A stretch of DNA of 7,218 nt from the NCBI GenBank assembly GCA_965603095.1, contig CBFDBQ010000073.1, positions 1-7,218 on the forward strand. Reading direction: 5' to 3'. The position numbers were made by a program, and so were the translations under genes. This DNA comes from DAOVVL01 sp965603095. GTDB taxonomy: Bacteria; Pseudomonadota; Alphaproteobacteria; Rhodospirillales; Magnetovibrionaceae. A model generated the notes under the pieces. The model was not told the DNA's origin. It made no database searches and worked only from the letters and a program-made list of their open reading frames with translations. This document shows, one piece after another, positions 1 through 6,023 of this stretch (its first letter is position 1; each line of letters starts with the position of its first letter).

Positions 1-12
1 AGAAAAGACTGA

Positions 13-957
13 ACTACATTATTATCAGAAAGCGGTTTTTTAAATACATTATTGGTTGGGTTTCTAGGCATCGTGCTTTCAACGACAGTTGGATTTATCA
101 TGGGCATTGCGCGCCTTTCATCCAACTGGATAATTTCAAAGCTGGCCGCTGTATATATTGAAACATTGCGCAACATACCGTTGCTACTGCAAATATTTTT
201 CTGGTACTTTGCCGTGCTGCAACTGCTTCCCGGGCCGCGCAATAGTATGTCGTGGTCAGATTCAATGTTTTTGAGCAATCGCGGTCTTTATATTCCCGCA
301 CCAGTATTTGAAGATGGCTCAGGTGTGGTTATTGGAGCATTTGTTTTAGCTGTTGTTTTGGTTATTGCTATTGCCAGATGGGCTGGTAAAAGACAAGAAG
401 CAACTGGCCAACAGTTTCCCACGGTTTATGCTTCGTTGGGCATTTTGATAGGTTTACCGGGAATTGTATTTTTATTGTCTGGCATGCCCATAGGCCTCCA
501 ATACCCTGAATTAAAAGGTTTCAATTTTAAAGGTGGCATTGCAATAATTCCTGAATTGATGGCGTTGCTTTGGGCACTATCGTTTTATACCGCAGCTTTT
601 ATCGCTGAAATTGTTCGCGCCGGTATTCTGGCTGTAAGTCACGGCCAAACCGAAGCGGCCCATGCGCTGGGTTTGCGCAATTCGCCCACATTAAAGCTGG
701 TTGTTATTCCGCAGGCGTTGCGCGTTATTATTCCGCCGCTTACTAGTCAGTATCTTAATTTGGTCAAGAACTCGTCATTGGCGACCGCCATTGGCTATCC
801 TGATTTGGTTGCCGTGTTTATGGGAACAACCCTAAATCAAACTGGCCAAGCAGTAGAAATTGTTGGTATGACCATGGCTGTTTATCTTGCCATCAGCCTC
901 ACTATTTCAAGCTTAATGAACTGGTATAACAAACGCAAAGCATTGGTGGAGAGATAA
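13..957 (+). CDS. aapQ: General L-amino acid ABC transporter, permease AapQ (5' partial, probable frame disruption)
   Basis: This is one of two inner-membrane permeases of an AapJQMP/BztABCD-type importer for polar amino acids. The homologous frame is open from position 13, after an in-frame TGA at 10-12; the first possible start inside it is TTG at 52. Numbering from that TTG, a family-typical stretch runs LNTLLVGFLG, then RLSSNW and a conserved YIETLRNIPLLLQIFFWYF block (about 35-53). Further hydrophobic segments lie near 92-110, 125-147 and 163-190. The EAA loop that contacts the ATPase (EAAHALGL, about 201-208, then IPQALRVIIP) is intact. Family members have roughly 100 more N-terminal residues, so the TTG is unlikely to be the native start and the gene is cut by the window edge. 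The nearby in-frame stop suggests a small deletion or assembly error. The stop lies 3 bp before aapM, so the two are co-transcribed. Confidence 0.9.
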   Translation, partial: TTLLSESGFLNTLLVGFLGIVLSTTVGFIMGIARLSSNWIISKLAAVYIETLRNIPLLLQIFFWYFAVLQLLPGPRNSMSWSDSMFLSNRGLYIPAPVFEDGSGVVIGAFVLAVVLVIAIARWAGKRQEATGQQFPTVYASLGILIGLPGIVFLLSGMPIGLQYPELKGFNFKGGIAIIPELMALLWALSFYTAAFIAEIVRAGILAVSHGQTEAAHALGLRNSPTLKLVVIPQALRVIIPPLTSQYLNLVKNSSLATAIGYPDLVAVFMGTTLNQTGQAVEIVGMTMAVYLAISLTISSLMNWYNKRKALVER

Positions 958-960
958 CTT

Positions 961-2058
961 ATGACCGGTTTTAAGGAAATAGCAGATATGCCAGCACCGG
1001 TTAGTACAACCGGGGTGGTTGGCTGGGTTCGTCAAAACCTTGTATCAACACCAACGAATACATTCTTTACGTTTGTAGGCCTTTATCTGATTTATTTATT
1101 ACTGCCGCCACTGCTTGATTGGGCAATTTTTAGTGCAAATTTTGTCGGTAGCGATGGTGATTCCTGCAGCGGAAGTGGCGCCTGCTGGGTATTTGTAAAA
1201 GAACGAATTACCTTGTTTATGTATGGATTTTATCCATCGGCTGAATACTGGCGCATGAATTTGGTTTTTGCATTATTGGCCATTACTTTTGTCCCGCAAT
1301 TTTTTGATGCCTTTCCCTATAAAAAAATTATGGGTATATTTGCCTTAACCGGTTTTCCTGTTATTTCGTTCTTTCTTATTTCTGGCGATGTGCTTGGTTT
1401 GGCCCATGTTGAAACCGAATCATGGGGCGGGTTATCGCTTACGCTTATTTTGTCATTTGTGGGAATTATTGCGGCGTTGCCGTTTGGGGTTTTATTGGCA
1501 TTGGGCAGACGCTCAGAGATGCCGATAATCCGTACCATGTGCGTAATATTTATTGAACTGTGGCGCGGTGTTCCGCTTATATCAGTTCTGTTTATGGCAT
1601 CTGTTATGTTGCCGCTGTTTCTGCCCGATGGTGTAACTTTTAATAAACTGCTACGCGCCACCATCGGCATTGTTATGTTCCAATCTGCATACATGGCCGA
1701 GGTTATTCGTGGTGGTTTGCAGGCCATACCCAAAGGTCAATACGAAGCGGCCAGTGCATTGGGTCTTAGCTATTGGAGATCCATGACATTTATTATTCTG
1801 CCGCAAGCATTGAAACTGGTCATACCGGGCATCGTTAATACATTTATTGCGCTGTTCAAAGATACCACGCTGGTTTTAATCATTGGCCTATTCGATATTT
1901 TAGGAACCGTCCAGTCTGCGATAGTTGACCCATCATGGCGCGGTGTGGCTACCGAAGGTTACGTGTTTGCCGCATTCTGCTTCTGGGTATTTTGTTTTGG
2001 TATGTCACGCTATTCATTGTCGCTAGAACGTAAACTTCACACCGGCCATAAAAGATAA
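961..2058 (+). CDS. aapM: General L-amino acid ABC transporter, permease AapM
   Basis: This is the second inner-membrane permease of the amino acid importer, expected to pair with AapQ and AapP. The 365-residue length is normal for AapM. The N-terminal part has VGWVRQNL (19-27), a first membrane helix (about 35-55) and an extracytoplasmic loop with two cysteines (C69, C75, the latter in GACWVFV). Helices follow around 100-115 and 122-141. The permease core begins with WGGLSLTLILSFVGI (155-169). The EAA loop is EAASALGLSYW (262-272) followed by LPQALKLVIPG (280-290). The C-terminus FGMSRYS...TGHKR is characteristic of the family as I know it. The ATG has a good GGAGAGA ribosome site and starts 3 bp after the aapQ stop. 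A run of seven A in codons 120-123 is intact in frame. Confidence 0.95.
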   Translation: MTGFKEIADMPAPVSTTGVVGWVRQNLVSTPTNTFFTFVGLYLIYLLLPPLLDWAIFSANFVGSDGDSCSGSGACWVFVKERITLFMYGFYPSAEYWRMNLVFALLAITFVPQFFDAFPYKKIMGIFALTGFPVISFFLISGDVLGLAHVETESWGGLSLTLILSFVGIIAALPFGVLLALGRRSEMPIIRTMCVIFIELWRGVPLISVLFMASVMLPLFLPDGVTFNKLLRATIGIVMFQSAYMAEVIRGGLQAIPKGQYEAASALGLSYWRSMTFIILPQALKLVIPGIVNTFIALFKDTTLVLIIGLFDILGTVQSAIVDPSWRGVATEGYVFAAFCFWVFCFGMSRYSLSLERKLHTGHKR

Positions 2059-2094
2059 TTTTAATTCGGAATATACATTTTTAAGGAAAAACCA

Positions 2095-2874
2095 ATGTCC
2101 GCAACCGCAACTAACATCCAATCCTCACCTGATGGAGATAATCTCGCCATCGAGATAAAGGGTATGCACAAATGGTACGGCCAGTTCCATGTGCTGAAGG
2201 ACATAAACCTTGAGGTCAAACAAGGCGAACGCATTGTTATTTGCGGGCCGTCAGGTTCTGGTAAATCCACCGTTATACGCTGCATCAACCGCTTGGAAGA
2301 ACACCAGCAAGGCCAGATTATGGTCCAGGGTATCGAGCTTACGGATGATTTAAAAAAGATTGATGAAATCAGGCGTGAAGTTGGAATGTGTTTCCAGCAT
2401 TTTAATTTGTTTCCGCATTTGACCGTTCTTGAAAATTGCACCCTTGCGCCAATTTGGGTTCGTAAAATGCCTAAGGCCGAGGCCGAAGAAGTTGCAATGA
2501 AGTTCTTGGAAAGGGTTAAAATTCCCGATCAAGCAGCTAAGTTTCCTGGCCAACTTTCTGGTGGCCAACAACAACGTGTTGCCATTGCCCGTTCGCTTTG
2601 CATGAACCCTAAAATAATGTTGTTCGATGAGCCAACTTCGGCGCTTGATCCGGAAATGATTAAAGAAGTGTTGGACGTTATGGTTGAGCTAGCTAACGAA
2701 GGCATGACCATGCTTTGCGTAACCCACGAAATGGGTTTTGCCAAAATGGTTGCCGACCGGGTTATATTTATGGATGCAGGGCAAATTGTCGAAGAAAACA
2801 ATCCGCACGAATTCTTTGATAATCCGCAACATGACCGCACCAAGCTATTCTTGAGCCAAATACTTGATCATTAA
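2095..2874 (+). CDS. aapP: General L-amino acid ABC transporter, ATP-binding protein AapP
   Basis: This is the cytoplasmic ATPase that drives the AapQ/AapM importer. All ABC nucleotide-binding motifs are intact: Walker A GPSGSGKST (51-59), Q-loop glutamine Q101 in CFQHFNLFPHLTVLEN, signature LSGGQQQR (154-161), Walker B IMLFDEP (174-180), D-loop SALD (182-185) and switch histidine H211. At 259 residues it is the usual length for polar amino acid ATPases of the GlnQ/AapP group. The AapQ/AapM neighbours decide the Aap assignment, since the ATPase alone would not separate it from GlnQ or GltL. The ATG at 2095 follows an AAGGA ribosome site at 2083-2087. It begins 36 bp after aapM, in the same operon. 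Confidence 0.97.
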   Translation: MSATATNIQSSPDGDNLAIEIKGMHKWYGQFHVLKDINLEVKQGERIVICGPSGSGKSTVIRCINRLEEHQQGQIMVQGIELTDDLKKIDEIRREVGMCFQHFNLFPHLTVLENCTLAPIWVRKMPKAEAEEVAMKFLERVKIPDQAAKFPGQLSGGQQQRVAIARSLCMNPKIMLFDEPTSALDPEMIKEVLDVMVELANEGMTMLCVTHEMGFAKMVADRVIFMDAGQIVEENNPHEFFDNPQHDRTKLFLSQILDH

Positions 2875-2898
2875 TTGATACCTGTAAGGGGAAGCAAA

Positions 2899-3171
2899 AT
2901 GCCGTCAGCACATAAAAGTTTAAGAGAGCGCGCAGACGAAACCACAACTTCCATTCAGGAAATACTTGGCGTTTCAGACGAAACTCATTCCAAAGAAGTT
3001 TCTTCTGCGGTGGAAAAAGCAATCATTGCCGCGCTTTTAGAAGAGCGCGAACGTTGTGCCAAGGTGGCCTTTGAATGCTGCGCCGAAGATCAGGATAAAG
3101 CGCACAAGGTAGCTGACGAGGTCAGGCGTATTCGTAACGCGCTGGTGACCAATCTTTCTTCAATGAGATAA
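2899..3171 (+). CDS. Conserved hypothetical protein, 90 aa, ERCAK...CC motif
   Basis: No function is known to me. The open frame extends up to a TTG at 2875 next to the aapP stop. I choose ATG 2899 because AAGGGGA stands about 6 bases before it, giving 90 residues. The protein is soluble, highly charged and probably mostly helical, with no signal peptide or membrane segment. The N-terminus is rich in Ser and Thr. The second half carries AIIAALLEERERCAKVAFECC (residues 41-61, cysteines at C53, C60 and C61), then DKAHKVADEVRRIRNALVTNLSSMR. I recall similar short proteins near amino acid transport genes in alphaproteobacteria, but cannot verify this here. It lies 24 bp after aapP and is probably co-transcribed. 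The three cysteines near a helical charged segment could bind a metal or be redox-active; this is inference only. Its stop codon falls in the first unit of a tandem repeat. Confidence 0.8.
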   Translation: MPSAHKSLRERADETTTSIQEILGVSDETHSKEVSSAVEKAIIAALLEERERCAKVAFECCAEDQDKAHKVADEVRRIRNALVTNLSSMR

Positions 3172-3214
3172 AGTTTTTGCTCACGGCTGTGAGATAAAGC
3201 AGCTCACGGCTGTG
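3165..3214. repeat. Imperfect tandem repeat with hairpin potential between convergent genes
   Basis: Two adjacent units, 3165-3190 (26 nt) and 3191-3213 (23 nt), both start GAGATAAAG and end GCTCACGGCTGT. They differ only in the middle (TTTTT against CA). The first unit contains the TAA of the small hypothetical gene. The junction forms CTCAC-GGCT-GTGAG (3180-3193). An alternative hairpin pairs GCTGTGAG (3186-3193) with CTCACGGC (3203-3210), allowing one G-U pair. Neither has a T-run after it on either strand, so it is not a textbook intrinsic terminator. Its position in the 45-bp gap between convergent 3' ends still fits a role in mRNA 3'-end formation or stability. Confidence 0.7.
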
Positions 3215-3216
3215 CG

Positions 3217-4074
3217 TTAAGGGCCTATGGGTACATCAGGGTTATTGCCCCATTCGGCCCAAGATCCATCATAAACGCTACTATCAACCACCCCTACAAG
3301 ATGAAGGGCAAGCGTAACCACGCATGCGGTTACGCCGGAACCACAAGTTGAAATAATTGGTTTATCCAAATCAACTCCGGCTTCGCTAAGAGCCGATTTA
3401 ATTTCATCGGCATTTTTAAATGAAAAATCTTTTGATGGGTCTATTAGGCGGGTAAACGGAATGTTGATCGACCCCGGGATGTGGCCCTTGCGCTCGGTTG
3501 GACGTGGCTCGTGGTCAATGCCGCCAAAGCGTCCTTCGCTACGGGCATCAATAACCTGAAAATCACCGTTTTCGATGTTATCCAACATATCTTGGCGAGA
3601 TTTTAGAAGTTCCGCCCGTATCGATGGGGTAAAGTGCGCTGGCGGCAATATTGGCTCAACATGTTCAAGCGGGCGTTTTTCACGACCCCATTTTAAAAGC
3701 CCGCCATCTAATACAGAAACATTTTCGTGCCCAAATGTTCTAAACATCCACCAAACGCGCGCCGCCGCCATGTATCCTCCATTGCTGTCATAAACAACAA
3801 CATGGGATTCTGGGCCAATACCCATTTCATCAACTGCTTCTTTGAATTTTTCTGAACCGGGGAACATGTGCGGTAATAAAATAGTGGTATCGGCGTTTTC
3901 ATCTATGGGGAAATACGACGCGCCGGGTATGTGGCGATAGGTGTATTCCTCATAGGCATCACGATCTGCATGGGGCAGATGATACGTTGCGTCTATTACG
4001 CGCACTGCCGAATTATTTATATTTTCTTCTAGCCATTCGGTGTTGACCAGCGATTGTGGATTGGTGTAGCCCAT
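3217..4074 (-). CDS. sseA: 3-mercaptopyruvate sulfurtransferase (two rhodanese domains)
   Basis: The enzyme transfers sulfur from 3-mercaptopyruvate to thiols or cyanide via a cysteine persulfide and belongs to cysteine catabolism. The 285 residues form two rhodanese domains. The N-terminal inactive one (about 6-135) has LVNTEWLEENI, HIPGASYFPID and VLDGGLLKWG. The C-terminal catalytic one (about 150-285) has VIDARSEGRFGG, RKGHIPGSINIPF and the active loop CGSGVTA with catalytic C244. The CGSGVT loop favours mercaptopyruvate over thiosulfate sulfurtransferase, whose loop is usually CRxGx(R/T). The ATG at 4074 is preceded by a weak AAAGAGA ribosome site about ten bases upstream. It lies downstream of cysK on the same strand, a pairing that suits cysteine metabolism, but the 103-bp gap leaves room for its own promoter. 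Confidence 0.93.
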   Translation of the reverse strand: MGYTNPQSLVNTEWLEENINNSAVRVIDATYHLPHADRDAYEEYTYRHIPGASYFPIDENADTTILLPHMFPGSEKFKEAVDEMGIGPESHVVVYDSNGGYMAAARVWWMFRTFGHENVSVLDGGLLKWGREKRPLEHVEPILPPAHFTPSIRAELLKSRQDMLDNIENGDFQVIDARSEGRFGGIDHEPRPTERKGHIPGSINIPFTRLIDPSKDFSFKNADEIKSALSEAGVDLDKPIISTCGSGVTACVVTLALHLVGVVDSSVYDGSWAEWGNNPDVPIGP

Positions 4075-4090
4075 TTTTTTTATTTCTCTT

Positions 4091-4141
4091 TTTAATGAGT
4101 TTAATGAGGATATTTTACACCAATAGGGTAGCGCGTTTTAA
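4091..4141 (-). promoter_or_regulatory. Possible sseA promoter with tandem 9-bp repeat at the expected start site
   Basis: On the minus strand TTAAAA (4136-4141) and TAAAAT (4112-4117) are separated by 18 bp. They match the sigma-70 hexamers at 4/6 and 5/6 positions. Just downstream, CTCATTAAA occurs twice in direct tandem (4091-4099 and 4100-4108), where transcription would begin and where a regulator could bind. In AT-rich sequence such hexamers arise easily, so this is a weak prediction. Confidence 0.3.
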
Positions 4142-4177
4142 GCATAAGGCCTAAAAATAATTTTAAAGCCAGCCTTC

Positions 4178-5176
4178 TTAAAGCCAATCTGGGTAGGGCA
4201 AGCCTTTTTCTTTTAGGAATTTGGGGTTGAAAAGTTTGCTTTGATAGCGGGTTCCAAAATCACCTAAAATTGTAACTATGGTGTGACCCGGCCCCATTTT
4301 TTTGGCTAACCTAATGGCACCGGCCACATTAATGCCACTGGAACCGCCAAGGCAGAGGCCTTCGTTTTTGAGAAGATCAAAAATTATGGGCAACGCTTCA
4401 TCATCGGGGATTTGAAAAGCTTCATCAATGATGGCACCTTCAAGGTTTGCGGTTATTCGCCCTTGGCCGATACCTTCGGTTATCGAGCCACCCTCTGATT
4501 TAAACTCGCCAGTAGTATAATAGCTATAAAGCGCAGCACCCATGGGATCGGCAAGACCAATAACCACGTCCGAATTTTTTTCCTTTAATGCCATGCTCAC
4601 GCCAGCCACGGTTCCACCGCTTCCAGCGGCGCAAATAAAGCCATCAACACGGCCACCTGTTTGTTCCCATATTTCCGGCCCGGTGGACAGCATGTGGGCA
4701 TCGCGGTTTGCGGTATTATCAAACTGATTGGCCCAAATGGCGCCATGTGGCTCAGTTTTAGCAAGCTCTTCTGCTTTGCGTTTTGATACATGAACATAAT
4801 TATTGGGATCTTTATAGGGAACGGCCGGAACCTCTATTAATTCAGCACCGCAAAGACGAAGAGTGTCTTTCTTTTCATCGCTTTGGGTTTCGGGAATAAT
4901 TATTACGGTACGGTAACCGAGCGAATTTCCCACCAATGAAAGACCAATTCCGGTGTTTCCGGCGGTGCCTTCAACAATGGTGCCGCCTGGCTTTAAACGG
5001 CCACTTTTTTCAGCATCGCGAATAATAGACAGGGCAATTCTATCTTTGACCGAACCACCCGGGTTCATGAATTCGGCTTTGCCCAATATTTCACATCCGG
5101 TTGCTTTGGATGCGGCATTGAGACGGATAAGCGGGGTGTTGCCTATGGCATCGGCCAAGTCTTTTTTAATGTTCAT
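4178..5176 (-). CDS. cysK: Cysteine synthase A (O-acetylserine sulfhydrylase, PLP-dependent)
   Basis: The enzyme makes L-cysteine from O-acetylserine and sulfide, the last step of sulfur assimilation, in the cytoplasm. It is a fold-type II PLP enzyme of 332 residues. IGNTPLIRL (11-19) opens the protein. The PLP-binding lysine is K44 in NPGGSVKDR. The substrate loop is EGTAGNTGIG (69-78) with N74 near the cofactor. GSGGT (185-189) grips the PLP phosphate, and CLGGSSGIN (275-283) supplies the serine near the pyridine nitrogen. Most CysK proteins have EPTSGNTG in the loop; the EGTAGNTG form with a C-terminus ending RYQSKLFNP is, as I recall, a distinct alphaproteobacterial group also called cysteine synthase A. 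A cystathionine beta-synthase role cannot be excluded from motifs alone, but no CBS domains are present. The ribosome site before ATG 5176 is poor. It is followed 103 bp later by sseA. Confidence 0.93.
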   Translation of the reverse strand: MNIKKDLADAIGNTPLIRLNAASKATGCEILGKAEFMNPGGSVKDRIALSIIRDAEKSGRLKPGGTIVEGTAGNTGIGLSLVGNSLGYRTVIIIPETQSDEKKDTLRLCGAELIEVPAVPYKDPNNYVHVSKRKAEELAKTEPHGAIWANQFDNTANRDAHMLSTGPEIWEQTGGRVDGFICAAGSGGTVAGVSMALKEKNSDVVIGLADPMGAALYSYYTTGEFKSEGGSITEGIGQGRITANLEGAIIDEAFQIPDDEALPIIFDLLKNEGLCLGGSSGINVAGAIRLAKKMGPGHTIVTILGDFGTRYQSKLFNPKFLKEKGLPYPDWL

Positions 5177-5221
5177 TTCGCATGGTCACTTTCTTTACTA
5201 CATTTATGAAGGTGTGAAACA

Positions 5222-5257
5222 ATTCAAACCAACACAAATAATAATGTTGGTTTGAAT
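5222..5257. promoter_or_regulatory. Perfect 13-bp inverted repeat upstream of cysK (candidate operator)
   Basis: ATTCAAACCAACA at 5222-5234 is matched exactly by its reverse complement TGTTGGTTTGAAT at 5245-5257, with a 10-nt AT-rich spacer. No T-run follows on either strand, so an intrinsic terminator for the upstream Nudix gene is unlikely. It starts 46 bp upstream of the cysK ATG and overlaps the -10 hexamer and expected transcription start of the predicted cysK promoter. That position suits a repressor operator. A 5'-leader hairpin is a second possibility if transcription starts further upstream. Confidence 0.6.
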
Positions 5258-5285
5258 GTAATCTTTAGTCCCTTGATTATCAAGG
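5255..5285 (-). promoter_or_regulatory. Predicted sigma-70 promoter of cysK with palindromic -35 region
   Basis: On the minus strand TTGATA (5278-5283, 5/6 match to TTGACA) and TACATT (5255-5260, 4/6 match to TATAAT) are spaced by exactly 17 bp. The -35 lies within the perfect 15-bp palindrome CCTTGATTATCAAGG (5271-5285). Transcription would start near 5248, leaving a leader of about 70 nt before the cysK ATG. It is a prediction from hexamers and spacing only; the surrounding dyads make it more credible than a chance match. Confidence 0.45.
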
Positions 5286-5342
5286 AATTAGCAAAAGAAA
5301 GTCTGTTGGATACTTGGCGGCCATCTGTTGAATATATGGTGG

Positions 5343-6023
5343 TTATTTTGCCCAACGCGCCTTTAGCGAACTATGGTTTACGGCAAACCACTGCATGGCG
5401 ATAAGCGTCATTGAATTAATGAAACGTCCTTCATCAAGCCATTTCAAAGCACCGGCAACATCAACTGCTATAACGCGGATGTCTTCGTGTTCATCTGCCA
5501 ACCCATATATGCCACCGGCGTTACTGGCATTTATTTTGGCGCAAAACAAAAACATACTTTCGGTTGAGCCGCCGGGCGTTACTAAATAGTGGGCAATGGG
5601 AACCATATCCAGCACCTCACAATTGGCTTCTTCGATTGCTTCGCGTTTTATTACGCCATCTGGCGTTTCGTCTTCATCAATTATTCCCGCCACTATTTCT
5701 AAAATCCATGGCGAGAATTCATTTTCGTCAAACCATGGTGATTTTAATGCAGCATATGCACCGGGGCGAAACTGTTCGATAAAAACCAGCTTTTCAATAT
5801 CAGGATCGTAAAGAATTGCCGCCGCCGCATGCCCGCGTTCAAATATTTCACGGCTCATTTCACCGCTTGTATTTCCATTATGAAGGGTATGGCGCAGTAG
5901 GTATTTATCTAGTTGGAAATAGCCATCCCAGACACGAGTTTTTTTAACAACCTCAACATCATTTACTTTGAATTTTTTGCTTGAATAAGGCTTGTTGTCA
6001 CCTGCCACGGGCCTTAACCCCAA
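5343..6023 (-). CDS. nudF: NudF-type Nudix hydrolase, probable ADP-ribose pyrophosphatase
   Basis: It is predicted to hydrolyse ADP-ribose to AMP and ribose 5-phosphate in the cytoplasm, with Mg2+ bound by the Nudix glutamates. The Nudix box runs from G113 through E119, R127, E128, E131 and E132 (REAIEEANC). The usual glycine after the EE pair is replaced by asparagine N134. Upstream are FIEQFRPGAY (81-90) and the LEIVAGIIDE lead-in (108-117). Downstream, YLVTPGGSTESM (146-157) matches the proline-containing loop of ADP-ribose pyrophosphatases such as E. coli NudF. The 226-residue length is near the family norm of about 210. The start is uncertain: TTG 6023 overlaps the upstream membrane-protein gene by 10 bp, and GTG 6008 would lie 5 bp after that gene's stop. 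Either arrangement suggests translational coupling. The substrate is inferred from family motifs. Confidence 0.88.
   Translation of the reverse strand: MGLRPVAGDNKPYSSKKFKVNDVEVVKKTRVWDGYFQLDKYLLRHTLHNGNTSGEMSREIFERGHAAAAILYDPDIEKLVFIEQFRPGAYAALKSPWFDENEFSPWILEIVAGIIDEDETPDGVIKREAIEEANCEVLDMVPIAHYLVTPGGSTESMFLFCAKINASNAGGIYGLADEHEDIRVIAVDVAGALKWLDEGRFINSMTLIAMQWFAVNHSSLKARWAK

Noticed and set aside
10..12. TGA in the aapQ frame read as recoded tryptophan
   Set aside because: Every tryptophan in the nine genes is encoded by TGG and dadA ends at TGA where its family normally ends, so the standard code holds. A frame error near the edge explains the TGA better.
1317..1733. 138-codon open frame antisense to aapM
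   Set aside because: It lies wholly inside a well-supported gene, has no recognisable protein features and no ribosome site I can support. It is a shadow of the permease coding sequence.
2061..2441. 126-codon open frame antisense to aapP
   Set aside because: It overlaps the conserved Walker A region of aapP on the other strand and its product resembles no family. It is treated as a coding shadow.
2875..2898. Upstream TTG start for the small hypothetical gene
   Set aside because: The TTG has no ribosome site and directly abuts the aapP stop. AAGGGGA before ATG 2899 would lie inside the longer frame and clearly marks the real start.
3180..3193. Intrinsic terminator CTCAC-GGCT-GTGAG
   Set aside because: The stem is only 5 bp and no T-run follows on either strand; the T5 run lies on the wrong side for plus-strand termination. 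I kept it only as part of a repeat.
4953..5255. 100-codon plus-strand open frame across the cysK 5' end and upstream gap
   Set aside because: It is antisense to conserved cysK motifs for most of its length, and the rest covers the dyad-rich promoter region. There is no ribosome site or recognisable domain.
5273..5283. FNR/FixK-type site (TTGAT...ATCAA)
   Set aside because: The half-sites match, but the spacer is 1 nt instead of the 4 nt these regulators need.
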